Source of the DNA: DASPSM01 sp035949535
GTDB lineage: Bacteria > Planctomycetota > Planctomycetia > Planctomycetales > Planctomycetaceae
Reading direction: 5' to 3'
DNA length: 64,000 bases
NCBI GenBank assembly: GCA_035949535.1
Contig: DASZIA010000264.1
Span: 6,560-70,559, forward strand
Part shown: one piece after another, positions 43,028 through 51,999 of the stretch
Layout of the letters: every line of letters begins with the position of its first letter
Numbering within the stretch: the stretch's first letter is position 1
Notes under the pieces: generated by a model
What the model was told of the DNA's origin: nothing
The model's input: only the letters and a program-made list of their open reading frames with translations
Databases searched by the model: none
Made by a program: the position numbers and the translations under genes

Positions 43028-43916
43028 CGTATCCCACCAATTGCTGTTCCTTGGCCTGTTCCGCCAGGAATCGGGAACCGCAGCGGAGGCAGTGGCCGAC
43101 CTGCACAGGATCACTATCCGTCCAACGGCAGTCCAAGCAAATCATGGGCCCTCCTTGGAATTCGAAATCCGCGCCCACGACAAGATTCCGGCGGAGGCAC
43201 TTTGGACAAACGACTTCGCCTGCCCGATTGAACGCTTCGACGCGATCGACATGGGCGCAGGCGTAATGGTGAATCAAACGTTCGCGGTCGACGCGTCCCG
43301 ACTTGCACGCGCGACAGGCGTTGCGGAACGTCGGCAACGACTCGCAACACGGACAGAGCAGAACGCGGTCCAGAAGGCGCGGCGCCAAAGCGCCCGTGTC
43401 AACCCAATCCGAGACAACAGAAGGCGGAAGCGGCGAGCGATACTGCATCGTTTGAGGATCGAAGGTCGGGGTCAGCAGCGGCCGTTGGAGCAGACGATTG
43501 GCGGGACCGCCGAATCGAGCGCCGATCCGTTTTCGCAGCGGCGCGGACGAGTCAGCGGAGCGTGCTTCGACACCGCTAAAAACCATTTGACCGGTGGGCG
43601 TTTCGACCCCCAGGAGGAGCGTGGTCGGAATCGCAGCGGTGCCGAATTCCAGCTCGATGCCGATCCCGCCAGCACTGAGGTCAATGGTCTTACCCGTCGA
43701 TCGCCGCGAGAAGTCCAGCGAGAAGTCGGCCCGGATCGGAATGACGACGACCGGTCGGGACCAGCTCAGTCTCGCAGATCGGCGACGATCATTCGTCAAG
43801 CCGGCGGGCCGATTGCATGAAAGACCAGTCTGAGAAAGCACCGGCCCGTCCGAAAGCGATTGATTGATGAGAGCCTGCGTCGCCGTGAGCAATTCCAGCA
43901 CGTCGTTTGCACTCAT
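42984..43916 (-). CDS. PilZ-domain protein with C-terminal zinc-ribbon modules
   Basis: Encodes 310 aa. The PilZ domain (about 43-135) has both c-di-GMP motifs: RRSAR (46-50 region, RxxxR) and TIDLSAGG (DxSxxG, about 78-84). From residue about 195 come several Cys pairs (LLCPCCESLP, ACRACKSG, CPKCLRRN, CLDCRW, HCLRCGSRF), two or three zinc ribbons. It probably passes the c-di-GMP signal to the glycosyltransferase. The start ATG overlaps the HlyD-like stop as ATGA; the GT2 gene begins before this one ends. Confidence 0.87.
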   Translation of the reverse strand: MSANDVLELLTATQALINQSLSDGPVLSQTGLSCNRPAGLTNDRRRSARLSWSRPVVVIPIRADFSLDFSRRSTGKTIDLSAGGIGIELEFGTAAIPTTLLLGVETPTGQMVFSGVEARSADSSAPLRKRIGARFGGPANRLLQRPLLTPTFDPQTMQYRSPLPPSVVSDWVDTGALAPRLLDRVLLCPCCESLPTFRNACRACKSGRVDRERLIHHYACAHVDRVEAFNRAGEVVCPKCLRRNLVVGADFEFQGGPMICLDCRWTDSDPVQVGHCLRCGSRFLAEQAKEQQLVGYDAQRLDVLAFLPAS

Positions 43917-45319
43917 GGTGACGTACCTTTTTTCGTGACGCCTCCCCACCGTGGAAGTTTGACAACGGAATTCAACGGCAGGCTCGGCCACGGACTCGTG
44001 CGGGCGTCCGGCCTTACGTGCACTGCCAACAGGCGCTCTCCGCGTCGATAGAACGTTTGAATGCTCTCCGGAGCGGGCTGCAGGCGGTCCTCAATGTGCA
44101 TGACCGTCCCTTGCAGTAAGCCGGCCGTCGATTCACTGCTCAAAACGACGTCGTCACCGGTGCAGATCGAGCTGCTCTGCGATTCCGGGAGGTACAACAC
44201 TGCCTCCCGCGTTGTGTCCGCGAGAAGGGTGACCAATGGCTCATTCGCGCGGAGCCGCTCCCCGGGCAGTCGATGACGCTTGACCACAGTGCCGTCGATG
44301 GGAGCACTAACGCTCAGTTGCATCAGCCTTGCCCGCAGGCGCTCAATTTCGGACTGAAGTGCGTTGACGTGGGCCAGTTTTGGCGCAATTCGGTCGCCAA
44401 TTTTCGTGACGAGTAAGTCCGCAGTATCGGACCGACGTTGAAGGTCTCGAACGGCTTCCTTTTGGTCGGCGACCTTATCCGCCTGGCCGCGGAGGGCTAG
44501 GCGGGTCCGGTCAAAGTCCTCTGGGGTCACGATTCCTTTCGCCTTGAGCTGCCTCATTCTTTGAAACGACAGGTCGAGACTCTCCGCCGCCGCCTCTTGT
44601 TGCCGAGTATTGCCCTGTTCCAAATGGAGGTCCGCCTTCAGGCGGTATCGGCCGTCTTGAGCAACCTGCTGCTCCCATTGAAGACGAGACGTCTCCGCGC
44701 CGATCTCCGCCTGGGCGGTCTGCAGTTGGTCGGAGACCCGCGACAGTTCGTCGCGCAATGTCATGTTTTCGAGAACGGCCAGAACGTCCCCCCGTGCGAC
44801 TTGCGCGCCCTCGGCGATCGCGATTTCTTGGACAAGTCCATCCGACTCGGCCGAGACTTCGATCGTGTCCGCAGACAGGACGCCCAAGGCGCGGAATCGA
44901 AAGACCGAATTCCAAATCAAGAGGCCCGCAAAGCCCGCGAATGCGACCACTACCACGGCCCCCACGAGGCGTCCTCCTGGGCGGACTGTCGATGGGACAG
45001 GATGCCCAGCCTTGAGCGCAGGCTGCCTGAGTTGTGTATTCGGCTCGACTGGGAGAGCGTTGACCGCAAATCCGGCGCTGTGCCAGCTCGCGTCCACACT
45101 ATCGGTTTGACGTTCCACTCCTGCCGACGGGTCGGTTCCAACGGAGAGCGCGACCTGACCGGCGATGGCATTCAGTTCTGAAGTCGCCGGACCGCCTCCA
45201 ACGGGGAGCGCGACCTCACCGACGATGGCATTCAGTTCTGAAGCCGACAGTGGTGGCGACTCCAGCAATTCGGGAACGCCGTCTGACATTGGAGCGGACT
45301 GAAATCTTGCCTTTAACAT
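43913..45319 (-). CDS. HlyD/Alg44-like periplasmic membrane fusion protein
   Basis: Encodes 468 aa. A long cytoplasmic N-terminus (about 1-135) is followed by one membrane helix (LVGAVVVVAFAGFAGLLIW) and a periplasmic HlyD-like part: lipoyl-like half VSAESDGLVQEIAIAEGAQV, coiled-coil hairpin (LSRVSDQLQTAQAEIGAETS to LRARLMQL) and second half VSAPIDGTVVKRHRLPGERL. Two 21-residue units in the N-terminus (SELNAIVGEVALPVGGGPAT and SELNAIAGQVALSVGTDPSA) are a tandem duplication. Combined with the PilZ protein it resembles the two halves of Alg44. Start at the ATG MLKARFQ; MSDG ten codons later is possible. Confidence 0.85.
   Translation of the reverse strand: MLKARFQSAPMSDGVPELLESPPLSASELNAIVGEVALPVGGGPATSELNAIAGQVALSVGTDPSAGVERQTDSVDASWHSAGFAVNALPVEPNTQLRQPALKAGHPVPSTVRPGGRLVGAVVVVAFAGFAGLLIWNSVFRFRALGVLSADTIEVSAESDGLVQEIAIAEGAQVARGDVLAVLENMTLRDELSRVSDQLQTAQAEIGAETSRLQWEQQVAQDGRYRLKADLHLEQGNTRQQEAAAESLDLSFQRMRQLKAKGIVTPEDFDRTRLALRGQADKVADQKEAVRDLQRRSDTADLLVTKIGDRIAPKLAHVNALQSEIERLRARLMQLSVSAPIDGTVVKRHRLPGERLRANEPLVTLLADTTREAVLYLPESQSSSICTGDDVVLSSESTAGLLQGTVMHIEDRLQPAPESIQTFYRRGERLLAVHVRPDARTSPWPSLPLNSVVKLPRWGGVTKKGTSP
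45130..45255. repeat. Tandem 63-bp repeat inside HlyD-like gene
   Basis: Two adjacent, in-frame copies, recognised by the shared TCCAACGG(G/A)GAGCGCGACCT and GATGGCATTCAGTTCTGAAG blocks. Confidence 0.8.
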
Positions 45320-45830
45320 GGGCCGCCGTGCTGTACGAAATTGAACCGACTGGCGGCGTCGGCAGGGCACGGTAACCGAGCCCAGGCATCTGAACTCAAA
45401 GTGGCACTGCCCTGCATGACGATACAAGGTGCCACTTCGGAGATAAGGTTAGTTTGCCGCGGCATGAATTGTCGCCGGGATGACGCCAAAGAACCTGACG
45501 ATCAGTACAGGGCATCTCAACTGTCCGACTTTTCGCATCGCCCACATGGATCAGTCTTGCGGACTATGACAATCCCGCGGTTTCCATCGACAGCACCGTT
45601 CGATGTCGCACGCTCTTGCGAAAGCGGCCAACCGCGAAATCGGTGGGTTCGACTACGAGAGTGGTTCATCGCAAGCCGAGTGCCGGCGTGACGAAGGGAT
45701 TCACGATCGAGCGGCTCGATCGGTTCAACCCTGCGAATGACGCCACGCTCCCGCGGCCCGCCGATGGGGAAACAGCGTAAGCCGTGCGCGTCGCCGCACC
45801 ATTCGTCGGCTTCGGCGGCGGCGTAGGTTT

Positions 45831-45892
45831 GACTGCCAGGCACGAATTGTTCGTGCAACAGGCTCCTGATTCGATGGAGTCGGAAACAACCA
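45831..45892 (+). promoter_or_regulatory. Putative structured leader element, copy 1
   Basis: Conserved pattern: AGGCACG, loop, CGTGCAA, then TTCGATGGAGT and AACAAC. The stem GCACGAA/TTCGTGC is perfect here (45840-45856). Lies about 200 nt before copy 2, in tandem. Confidence 0.55.
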
Positions 45893-46003
45893 CGTCGATT
45901 TGCCGGAAGAGCCGGGAAACCGTGCGCGTTGCCACGAATCAACGTCCGGATGGCGTTGTTTGATCGATTTGTCGGTTGGCCGGCCGCGACGGCGGCCTAG
46001 TTT

Positions 46004-46067
46004 TGACTGCTAGGCACGAATTGCTCGTGCAACAGGATGATCCGCATTCGATGGAGTTAAAAATAAC
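46004..46067 (+). promoter_or_regulatory. Putative structured leader element, copy 2
   Basis: Same pattern as copy 1: AGGCACGAATTGCTCGTGCAA, then ATTCGATGGAGT and AATAACC, ending about 25 nt before the pilin ATG. Stem GCACGA/TCGTGC at 46014-46030. Confidence 0.55.
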
Positions 46068-46091
46068 CAAATCATCACAGAGACTGCAGCA

Positions 46092-46265
46092 ATGAAAGAC
46101 TTCGCCAACAGTATCGAACAATTCCTGGTTTCTGAAGACGGCCCGACCGCGGTTGAATATGCGGTCATGCTGGCCCTGATCGTTGTCGTCTGCTTGACGG
46201 CGATTCAGGCTGTCGGCACCAACGCGAACAACAAGTTCAATCAAGTCCAGAACGCCCTGACCTAG
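46092..46265 (+). CDS. Flp-type pilin, first copy
   Basis: Encodes 57 aa beginning MKDFANSIEQFLVSEDG, with the prepilin-type cleavage motif DG/PTAVEY and hydrophobic helix AVMLALIVVVCLTAIQAVG, ending KFNQVQNALT. This is the Flp family of small type IVb pilins (normally 50-80 aa). It needs a prepilin peptidase and assembly ATPase not found in this window. A stem-loop terminator follows at 46306-46337. A near-identical gene is at 53622-53795 in the opposite direction. Confidence 0.93.
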   Translation: MKDFANSIEQFLVSEDGPTAVEYAVMLALIVVVCLTAIQAVGTNANNKFNQVQNALT

Positions 46266-46305
46266 GCGAGAGTCTTTTCAATTCGAGGCGATTGTGCCGC
46301 GTCCG

Positions 46306-46337
46306 AGGCGGGGACGTCCGCATGTCCTCGCCTTTTG
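46306..46337 (+). terminator. Intrinsic terminator after first Flp pilin gene
   Basis: Stem GGCGGGGAC / GTCCTCGCC with an 8-nt loop (one G-T wobble) followed by TTTTG. Confidence 0.8.
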
Positions 46338-46482
46338 TTCGAAGTCGGCCTATTTGCTTCACTTCTTCCAGGTCGGTGTGCGGGTAGATTTTCGACGCCG
46401 ATTCGGCTCGTGCAGAGCCTCACCGCGGTCCCTACCTGGCATAGCCGACTAACATTACGGATTCGCGTTGGAGGGGTCGACG

Positions 46483-47217
46483 ATGTCGTCCGAGAGCATC
46501 CCGGTCGCCGAACGGCGATCAGTTCGGAGTCTGACGGCCTGGCTCAGTCTTTGTCTACTTTCTGCAAGTTGGGGTGCCAGGCTGGATCCTTTTTTGCGCG
46601 ACGTCTGGGCACAGGTCGGATGCTATGGACTGATAGCTGCGGTTGGTCTCGATCTTGCCGAACGGACACGCTCGGTCCTTAAGCGGAAGGTGCTGCCAGC
46701 CACGACGCGACAACGCATGGAACGTGCCCTGGCAGACGTCGCCGCAAAAGCCATGTCGTTGTCGGCGATTGCGGCGGCGGTACGTCGAGTTTCCCAGGAA
46801 TGCGACCGTCGCGATTTGGAATCGGGGGGACGGCGAAAAGAGCCGAGGGTGCGGTTCTCCCATCCGGTGCAGGTCGTACCACTGGGGAGCGATCGAATCG
46901 GACAACACAACTCCGCGGCCAACACGATTTCCGCAGACGTCCGGAACATTTCCCCGAACGGTGTCGGGCTGCTTCATAAGGATCGCATTGACGGCCCCAA
47001 GTTCTGGCTCCATTTGGAGCTCTTCAATGGCGAAACGATCTCCGTGTTGGTCGAGCGGCTTTGGCAACACCGCCTGCCCGATGGACCGTATCAAAGTGGC
47101 GGGCGGTTCATGGAAATAGCGGCGACTGATTTGCGGGATGAATCGGACCCTTCAAACCAAGATAGGACACCGTCTGCGCGGGCGCACGCCGGAAGTACGC
47201 CAGACGTGAAGGCGTGA
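46483..47217 (+). CDS. PilZ-domain protein with N-terminal membrane-associated region
   Basis: Encodes 244 aa. The C-terminal PilZ half carries RRKEPRVRF (RxxxR) and VRNISPNGVG (NxSxxG) and later QSGGRFMEIA. N-terminal half has hydrophobic stretches (SLCLLSASWGARL; VGCYGLIAAVGLDLAE). ATG start with GGAGGGG 5 nt upstream is chosen rather than TTG five codons earlier. It lies downstream of the pilin terminator on the same strand and may regulate pilus or polysaccharide output in response to c-di-GMP. Confidence 0.85.
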   Translation: MSSESIPVAERRSVRSLTAWLSLCLLSASWGARLDPFLRDVWAQVGCYGLIAAVGLDLAERTRSVLKRKVLPATTRQRMERALADVAAKAMSLSAIAAAVRRVSQECDRRDLESGGRRKEPRVRFSHPVQVVPLGSDRIGQHNSAANTISADVRNISPNGVGLLHKDRIDGPKFWLHLELFNGETISVLVERLWQHRLPDGPYQSGGRFMEIAATDLRDESDPSNQDRTPSARAHAGSTPDVKA

Positions 47218-47840
47218 CGCGTTGGGCAAACTCCTAAAAGACACCCGTGTTTGTGGGTTGCCTACCAACTCCGATTTGCGCGCGACGACTCGACGGCGGT
47301 GACTTGGGTTTTCAGATTCACGCAAACGGATGAGATCAATGCCACTGTAAAGCTGATGCTGTCAGCCCGATGCGGACGTGCGACCCGCTCATTCTCCGTT
47401 CCCGGAAACGCCGAAAATGAGAAAATGGACCGATAAGTGACGCTTTGACAGGTCCCAGAAACAGGCACGTTTTTCGGCACTCGCTTCAGAGTGCCGGAAA
47501 CTCATCCGTTATCGCGGACTCATGCCTGGACCCACGACGGTCGGAGAAAGTCCCTTTGAACTGGCGGCGTAAAACCAACGTTTAAGTGTGTCGCCGGGAC
47601 AAATTCATATGACGTGATTTGGATCAAGCTTCTTGCAAACTGCGGCTCTCGAGGTGAACGACCTCGTCTCTCGCAGCAGCATTGAACCGGCGTCTCGTCA
47701 GTTAGTCGGGAGAAGTCACGTTAAGCCCTTGAAATCATGGGCCGCTTGAAACCAGTTCCTTCACGTCCGCTTCGCGGCCTACGGATTCCAAAGCTGCTTC
47801 CTTCCACGCTTGCGCACCCGGTTTTCCGATCCAGCAGCTT
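47218..47840. repeat. Intergenic region with dispersed repeat, copy A
   Basis: About 47386-47600 shares several blocks with 57755-57970 and 56486-56600: ACCGATAAGTG, GGAAACTCATCCGTT followed by ATCGCGGA, CTGGCGGCGTAAA and AACGTTT. Contains a perfect GGCACTC / GAGTGCC stem (about 47476-47495). No ORF is credible here. Confidence 0.65.
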
Positions 47841-50357
47841 TCAACCGAGGAGCGGTGCCCATTCGACGTCAAGGCGCGTGTGCAGCCTGTCGGCGAGTTC
47901 CAAGTAATCGCGTCGCGAACCAGTCAGGAAGGCGATCACGTTTTTCAAGGGTACGTCCTCGACCTCGTGGCATACGATAATCTCGCGCTGGGCGTGCTCG
48001 ACATAGGTCGTCGAGGCTTCGGAAAGTTCGCTCTCGGCCTCAATCAGACTTTGCCGGCTGATACCGGGAGGGGCAACCACAAGCATGCGGCGCGCTCCGC
48101 CGCACGAGCGCAGGTGCAGCACACTGCCGCGAGCGCCAACGATCCGCGATCCCTTTCCCGCCAAGAGCGCATGCGTCTCGTCGAGGTTCGAGTCAGTCTC
48201 GTGGGAAAAGTTGGGAGTTTGCTCGGCGGGGCTCAATGAGTGTCCGCCCTCCCGAAATCCCGCGTCGGCGTTCGCCGGTTTTTGCGGCATCCACGTCGGA
48301 TCGGCGTCGGCCAGCGGCCCTTCGATCGAGTTGATCGTAGAGAGTTCGTTTGTAGCCGCAGGCCCATCCGCGGTCGGTTCGGTAACGCCAAGTCCCATCG
48401 TGCGGAGCCGTCCGGAGGCAAGCGCGTTGTCGCCGCCCGACCTGCCTTTGCTGCGACGGGATCGCTCGAAGAACGGAGCGGCCGGCGTGAGCACGTTCTG
48501 ATACACATACTCCGCCATCCGATCGGTAGCCGATTCGAACGCGCGGTCACTCAAGTCGTTTCCGAGGTGGATCAGATAAGTGTGGTGAAACGTCGCGTTG
48601 TTCCCATAGAACGCGGGCAGATCGCAGTCCGATTCGCCGGGGTAATAGCCTTGCGCGCGGCTGAAATGCATGAGCTCCTGCAGACCGGCGAGTGTGCTTG
48701 GGATGGCAAGATCGCGCGACACTGGCTTGCGGCTGGTGGAATGGAGCAGCAGACCGCAAACGGCTTGATCGGGCAATCCCGCTTCACTCAGTGCTTTGCG
48801 GACCGCATACGAGAGATCGAGGACGATACCGCTGCCCGTGCCCCCGGCCAGCGACGCGACTACAAAGACGTTGGGTGGTTCGGAGCTGAAATCGAGCCCG
48901 GTCGCCTGCCGCGACTCTTCCAGGGCGCGTGGACTGGTGGCCGTCTCGATGACTCTCTTGAGGTGGTCCAGGATTGCTCGAGAATGATCGACGAACGCCA
49001 ATCGGCCGAGCGGACGCAATCCTTCAGTTTGCAGGGACCGCGGGATGTTGTAGAGCCACCGGCGGCTGAGCCATTCCAGCAGGTGTTTCGCCTCACTGCG
49101 GTAGTCTTTCGCGCGGCGCAGGGGAATTGCCAGGGTGCTCCGCGCGGGGATCGAACCTTCGCCGCGCTTGTACAGTGCCGTCGCGAGTTCCTTTGGGTCC
49201 GTGTCGATCTGCAGCATCTGGACCGCTGGGATCGCGTCGATGTCCCCAAAACGAGCGCGCACTCGGCGGCAAAAGTTCGAAAGAACAAATCCGGCCGTTC
49301 CTCCTACTCCGATCAATACGGTCGGGCGATAGGCCGTTGGGCCGGAGGCAAGATCGATGCGCGGCAGGTTACGAAGCTCGGCGGGGAGCGTGGGCAAAGT
49401 TGATGTCGGACCGGCCGGCTGCGGTTGGTTGTCGGAGCTGCCCCGATTCACGAGTTCGGTCATGGCCACGCCAGAACCCGAGGCGGCCCGGACACTGCGT
49501 GCCGCGCGCGACTTGCGGAGCGAGGGTTTCGACGTCACGACTTCGGAATCCATCAAACCTTCGATCAACGCGCGACAGCTGGGAAATCGATGTTCCGGGC
49601 TCTTGGAGAGGGCCCGTGCGATGACGGGCTGATCTGCGGGAGGCAGCATGGCGAGCATCGGCGGGCTGTGCAGGTGCTGCGCCGCCAACTGGGCCAAGGT
49701 CCGCCCGCCAAAGGGAGGCACACCCGTCAACATTTCCTGGTGGACGATGGCCAGGCTGTACTGGTCGCTGTGGCGGCTGGGGCGTCCATTGAACGCCTCC
49801 GGGGGCGAATACAACGGCGTGACCCCTGCCACCACCGACATCGATTCGCTCAAATCTTTGAGAAGGCCGAAGTCGGCCACCTTCACGTGGTTCCCGACCA
49901 GCAGCAGGTTCTCCGGTTTTATGTCGAGGTGCTGCAGGCCGTGCTGCTCATGAACGAAATCGAGCGCGTCGGCAGCGTCGTACAGATATCCGAGCAGTTC
50001 GTCACGGGGAATTCCCTCGAGACCGGCGGCTCGGCATTCGTCGAACCGGGTTTTGACGCATCCCTGGGCCAATTCCGTAACGATGATCAGGCGGCCGTCG
50101 ATGACTTCGATCCGCTCGATTGACAGCAGGAATGGATGCCGAACCTCCTTAATGCGGTTAAGCGACTTGAGCTCGCGCTGTGCGCGGGCCTCGTCGAGCA
50201 GGCCGTATACGAATTTAACGGCTTTCCGCAGCCCTCCGGGCGCTTCCGCCTCCCAGACCTCGCCGTATCCGCCGGAGCCGAGACGCTGTTTGAGGACGTA
50301 GTTGGGGATCGGCTCGTTTCGTAGCGGGGAGCCGACCGCAGAAATCGGCGTATCCAT
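47841..50357 (-). CDS. Ser/Thr protein kinase fused to tubulin-like (Tubulin_2-type) domain
   Basis: Encodes 838 aa. Kinase domain 20-265: glycine loop GSGGYG (27-32), Lys48 in AVKFV, catalytic loop HLDIKPEN (143-150), DFG (162-164), PPE motif. The usual HRD Arg is Leu (non-RD kinase). After a linker, residues about 345-700 have a tubulin/FtsZ-like GTPase layout: VLIGVGGTAGFVLSNFCRRV at the start and the GTP-binding signature SLAGGTGSGIVLDLSYAV (502-519). This matches the tubulin-like family defined in bacteria with Tubulin_2. C-terminal about 140 aa have no clear fold. Starts 5 bp after the AAA+ gene stop, so the two are co-expressed. No transmembrane segment seen. Confidence 0.9.
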   Translation of the reverse strand: MDTPISAVGSPLRNEPIPNYVLKQRLGSGGYGEVWEAEAPGGLRKAVKFVYGLLDEARAQRELKSLNRIKEVRHPFLLSIERIEVIDGRLIIVTELAQGCVKTRFDECRAAGLEGIPRDELLGYLYDAADALDFVHEQHGLQHLDIKPENLLLVGNHVKVADFGLLKDLSESMSVVAGVTPLYSPPEAFNGRPSRHSDQYSLAIVHQEMLTGVPPFGGRTLAQLAAQHLHSPPMLAMLPPADQPVIARALSKSPEHRFPSCRALIEGLMDSEVVTSKPSLRKSRAARSVRAASGSGVAMTELVNRGSSDNQPQPAGPTSTLPTLPAELRNLPRIDLASGPTAYRPTVLIGVGGTAGFVLSNFCRRVRARFGDIDAIPAVQMLQIDTDPKELATALYKRGEGSIPARSTLAIPLRRAKDYRSEAKHLLEWLSRRWLYNIPRSLQTEGLRPLGRLAFVDHSRAILDHLKRVIETATSPRALEESRQATGLDFSSEPPNVFVVASLAGGTGSGIVLDLSYAVRKALSEAGLPDQAVCGLLLHSTSRKPVSRDLAIPSTLAGLQELMHFSRAQGYYPGESDCDLPAFYGNNATFHHTYLIHLGNDLSDRAFESATDRMAEYVYQNVLTPAAPFFERSRRSKGRSGGDNALASGRLRTMGLGVTEPTADGPAATNELSTINSIEGPLADADPTWMPQKPANADAGFREGGHSLSPAEQTPNFSHETDSNLDETHALLAGKGSRIVGARGSVLHLRSCGGARRMLVVAPPGISRQSLIEAESELSEASTTYVEHAQREIIVCHEVEDVPLKNVIAFLTGSRRDYLELADRLHTRLDVEWAPLLG

Positions 50358-50362
50358 ACGAG

Positions 50363-51694
50363 TCAATTCGACTGTTTGAGAACCATGGCGAAGTAGCTTC
50401 CGACGACGCGGTCGAAGTATTCCCGCCGGGTCTCGATTGGAAGGTCGTTGTAAACGCAGTAATTGCGGATCTGATGGAGCAGATCGCGGGGGTGGCATCG
50501 CCGCATCGCCCGGTTTTGAGGGCGGTAGTGCTGTTCGATCAGGTAATCCACCTCCTCGCGGCGGGACTCGAAACCCATCGCAGTCGCGTGGAGCTGGAAC
50601 AAGTAGTGGAATTCCTCCTCGTCGGGATCGCGGATTTCGATCTTGTACGGAATTCGACGCAGGAACGCCTCGTCCACCAGTGCCGACGGCTCGAGGTTGG
50701 TTGAAAAGATGATGAGTTGCTCGAACGGAATCTGAATCTTTTTGCCGGTGGAGAGCGTCAGGAAATCGTGATGGTTTTCCAGCGGGACAATCCAGCGGTT
50801 CAAGAGCTCAGCCGGCGCGATCCGCTGACGTCCGAAGTCGTCGATCAACAGGCAGCCGCAGTTGCTTTTCATCTGCAGCGGCGCCTCGCTGACGTTGCTT
50901 CGCGGGTCGTGGCGGATTTCGAGCGCATCCATGGTCAGCTCACCCCCCACGACGACGGTCGGTCGCTGCACCTTGACCCAACGCCGGTCGTAGTCGGCCC
51001 TTTTGAACACACCGCCGGCCGCGGACTTGACCTCGGCGTGATACGAGGCGTCGAAGACTTTGAGGATCTGGCCGTCCTCGATCACTGCGTGTGGCAGCCA
51101 GACGGCCTGTCCGAAGCAGGTCGTGATCCGCCTAGCCAAGGTCGATTTGCCGTTCCCGGGCGCTCCGTAGAGGAACATCCCCGCGCCCGAGTTGACGGCA
51201 GGACCGAGCGACGCGAACAGATCTCCGTTGACCGAAATGTCTTGAAAGGCGCGCTCGAAGCGGTCGCGGCGGATTGTCTCTCCGCGGATGGCCTGCGCTT
51301 CGACCGAGATCACGTAATCCATCAGCGGGACTGGCGCCGGCCCCAGGTACGCGCACGTTTTCGCGTGCGATTGGGCCTGCTGCCGTCCGGTCTCGGTCAG
51401 AGTGTAATAGTAATCGTTGAACGGTGCTGATCCGGCGTGGACGATGAGCCGCCGCCCGCGCAGTGCACTATAGAGGTGTTCGACCACGTTAAATTGGAGA
51501 CAAATGCGATCGGCAAGATTCCGGCCACTAACGGTCCCCCCCGCCAGCAGATGCTTTAGGATCAGCGCCTCGACGAACGAGTCCGGCAGTCCGGTCTCTT
51601 CAACGGCGTTCGGCTCGGCAGGCCAAAAGTCCTCGTCGGCAAGGAGTCGGGTCAGGATGGCGGAATCCAGTTCCTGTGTTTCAACCGTGCTCAT
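50363..51694 (-). CDS. Winged-helix AAA+ ATPase (second paralogue)
   Basis: Encodes 443 aa. Winged-helix-like N-terminal part (DSFVEALILKHLLAGGTVSG; YYTLTETGRQQ), Walker A GAPGNGKS (177-184), the shared linker PTVVVGGELTMDALE, Walker B LIDDFGRQR, sensor-1 IIFSTNLEP and EAFLRRIPYKI. It is the paralogue of the 32.9-34.4 kb protein. Adjacent and co-oriented with the kinase-tubulin gene (5 bp apart), so it likely acts on or with that protein, for example remodelling it. Confidence 0.86.
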   Translation of the reverse strand: MSTVETQELDSAILTRLLADEDFWPAEPNAVEETGLPDSFVEALILKHLLAGGTVSGRNLADRICLQFNVVEHLYSALRGRRLIVHAGSAPFNDYYYTLTETGRQQAQSHAKTCAYLGPAPVPLMDYVISVEAQAIRGETIRRDRFERAFQDISVNGDLFASLGPAVNSGAGMFLYGAPGNGKSTLARRITTCFGQAVWLPHAVIEDGQILKVFDASYHAEVKSAAGGVFKRADYDRRWVKVQRPTVVVGGELTMDALEIRHDPRSNVSEAPLQMKSNCGCLLIDDFGRQRIAPAELLNRWIVPLENHHDFLTLSTGKKIQIPFEQLIIFSTNLEPSALVDEAFLRRIPYKIEIRDPDEEEFHYLFQLHATAMGFESRREEVDYLIEQHYRPQNRAMRRCHPRDLLHQIRNYCVYNDLPIETRREYFDRVVGSYFAMVLKQSN

Positions 51695-51999
51695 GGTTCA
51701 CCGACAACTAGACATCGAGTCAACGAGAGAAACCAGCTCCGCGCTGGTTGAAGGTTGTCCGCGAAAAGATAGGCCACAAACCCGCCGACCGCAGCACATC
51801 GGAATCGCTGCCGTTCGCGTTTTTTTTGAATCCCTTACCGTTACGGCCCGTGCAGTCGCTTCAACCCCACCCAGCGGACTGGCGAAATTCGCGAACAGGG
51901 GTGGACACTCGTGACTTTCAGGTAGATTCCTTGCTCTATACTTGCGGCGACCCACTGCCGGCCCGAACCATCCGATTGGTTGATCGCCTTGCGTGCCAT
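51695..51999. other. Divergent intergenic region
   Basis: Promoter space for the AAA+/kinase-tubulin pair and the FHA-EAL gene by position. Open frame upstream of the FHA-EAL start has no coding character. Nothing else seen. Confidence 0.4.

Larger units (their letters stand above)
45320..46091. other. Long leader/intergenic region of first Flp pilin gene with duplicated motif
   Basis: 770 bp between the divergent HlyD-like and pilin genes. Two similar blocks (about 45784-45890 and 45924-46067) include the putative structured element described separately. No other supportable gene. Confidence 0.5.

Noticed and set aside
46004..46040. Sigma-54 promoter (GGCACG...GC) before the pilin gene
   Set aside because: The distance from GG to the next GC is 8 or 14 nt, not the required 10, and it varies between the three copies.
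45831..46067. Known c-di-GMP-I (GEMM) riboswitch
   Set aside because: The characteristic conserved nucleotides of that motif are not apparent; only the neighbourhood suggests c-di-GMP.
45666..46244. Minus-strand frames containing CCTNNSCLAVK and CCTSNSCLAVK as small Cys peptides
   Set aside because: They lie antisense in the duplicated leader, have no ribosome site and are explained by DNA duplication; a 3-nt indel keeping frame is noted but insufficient.
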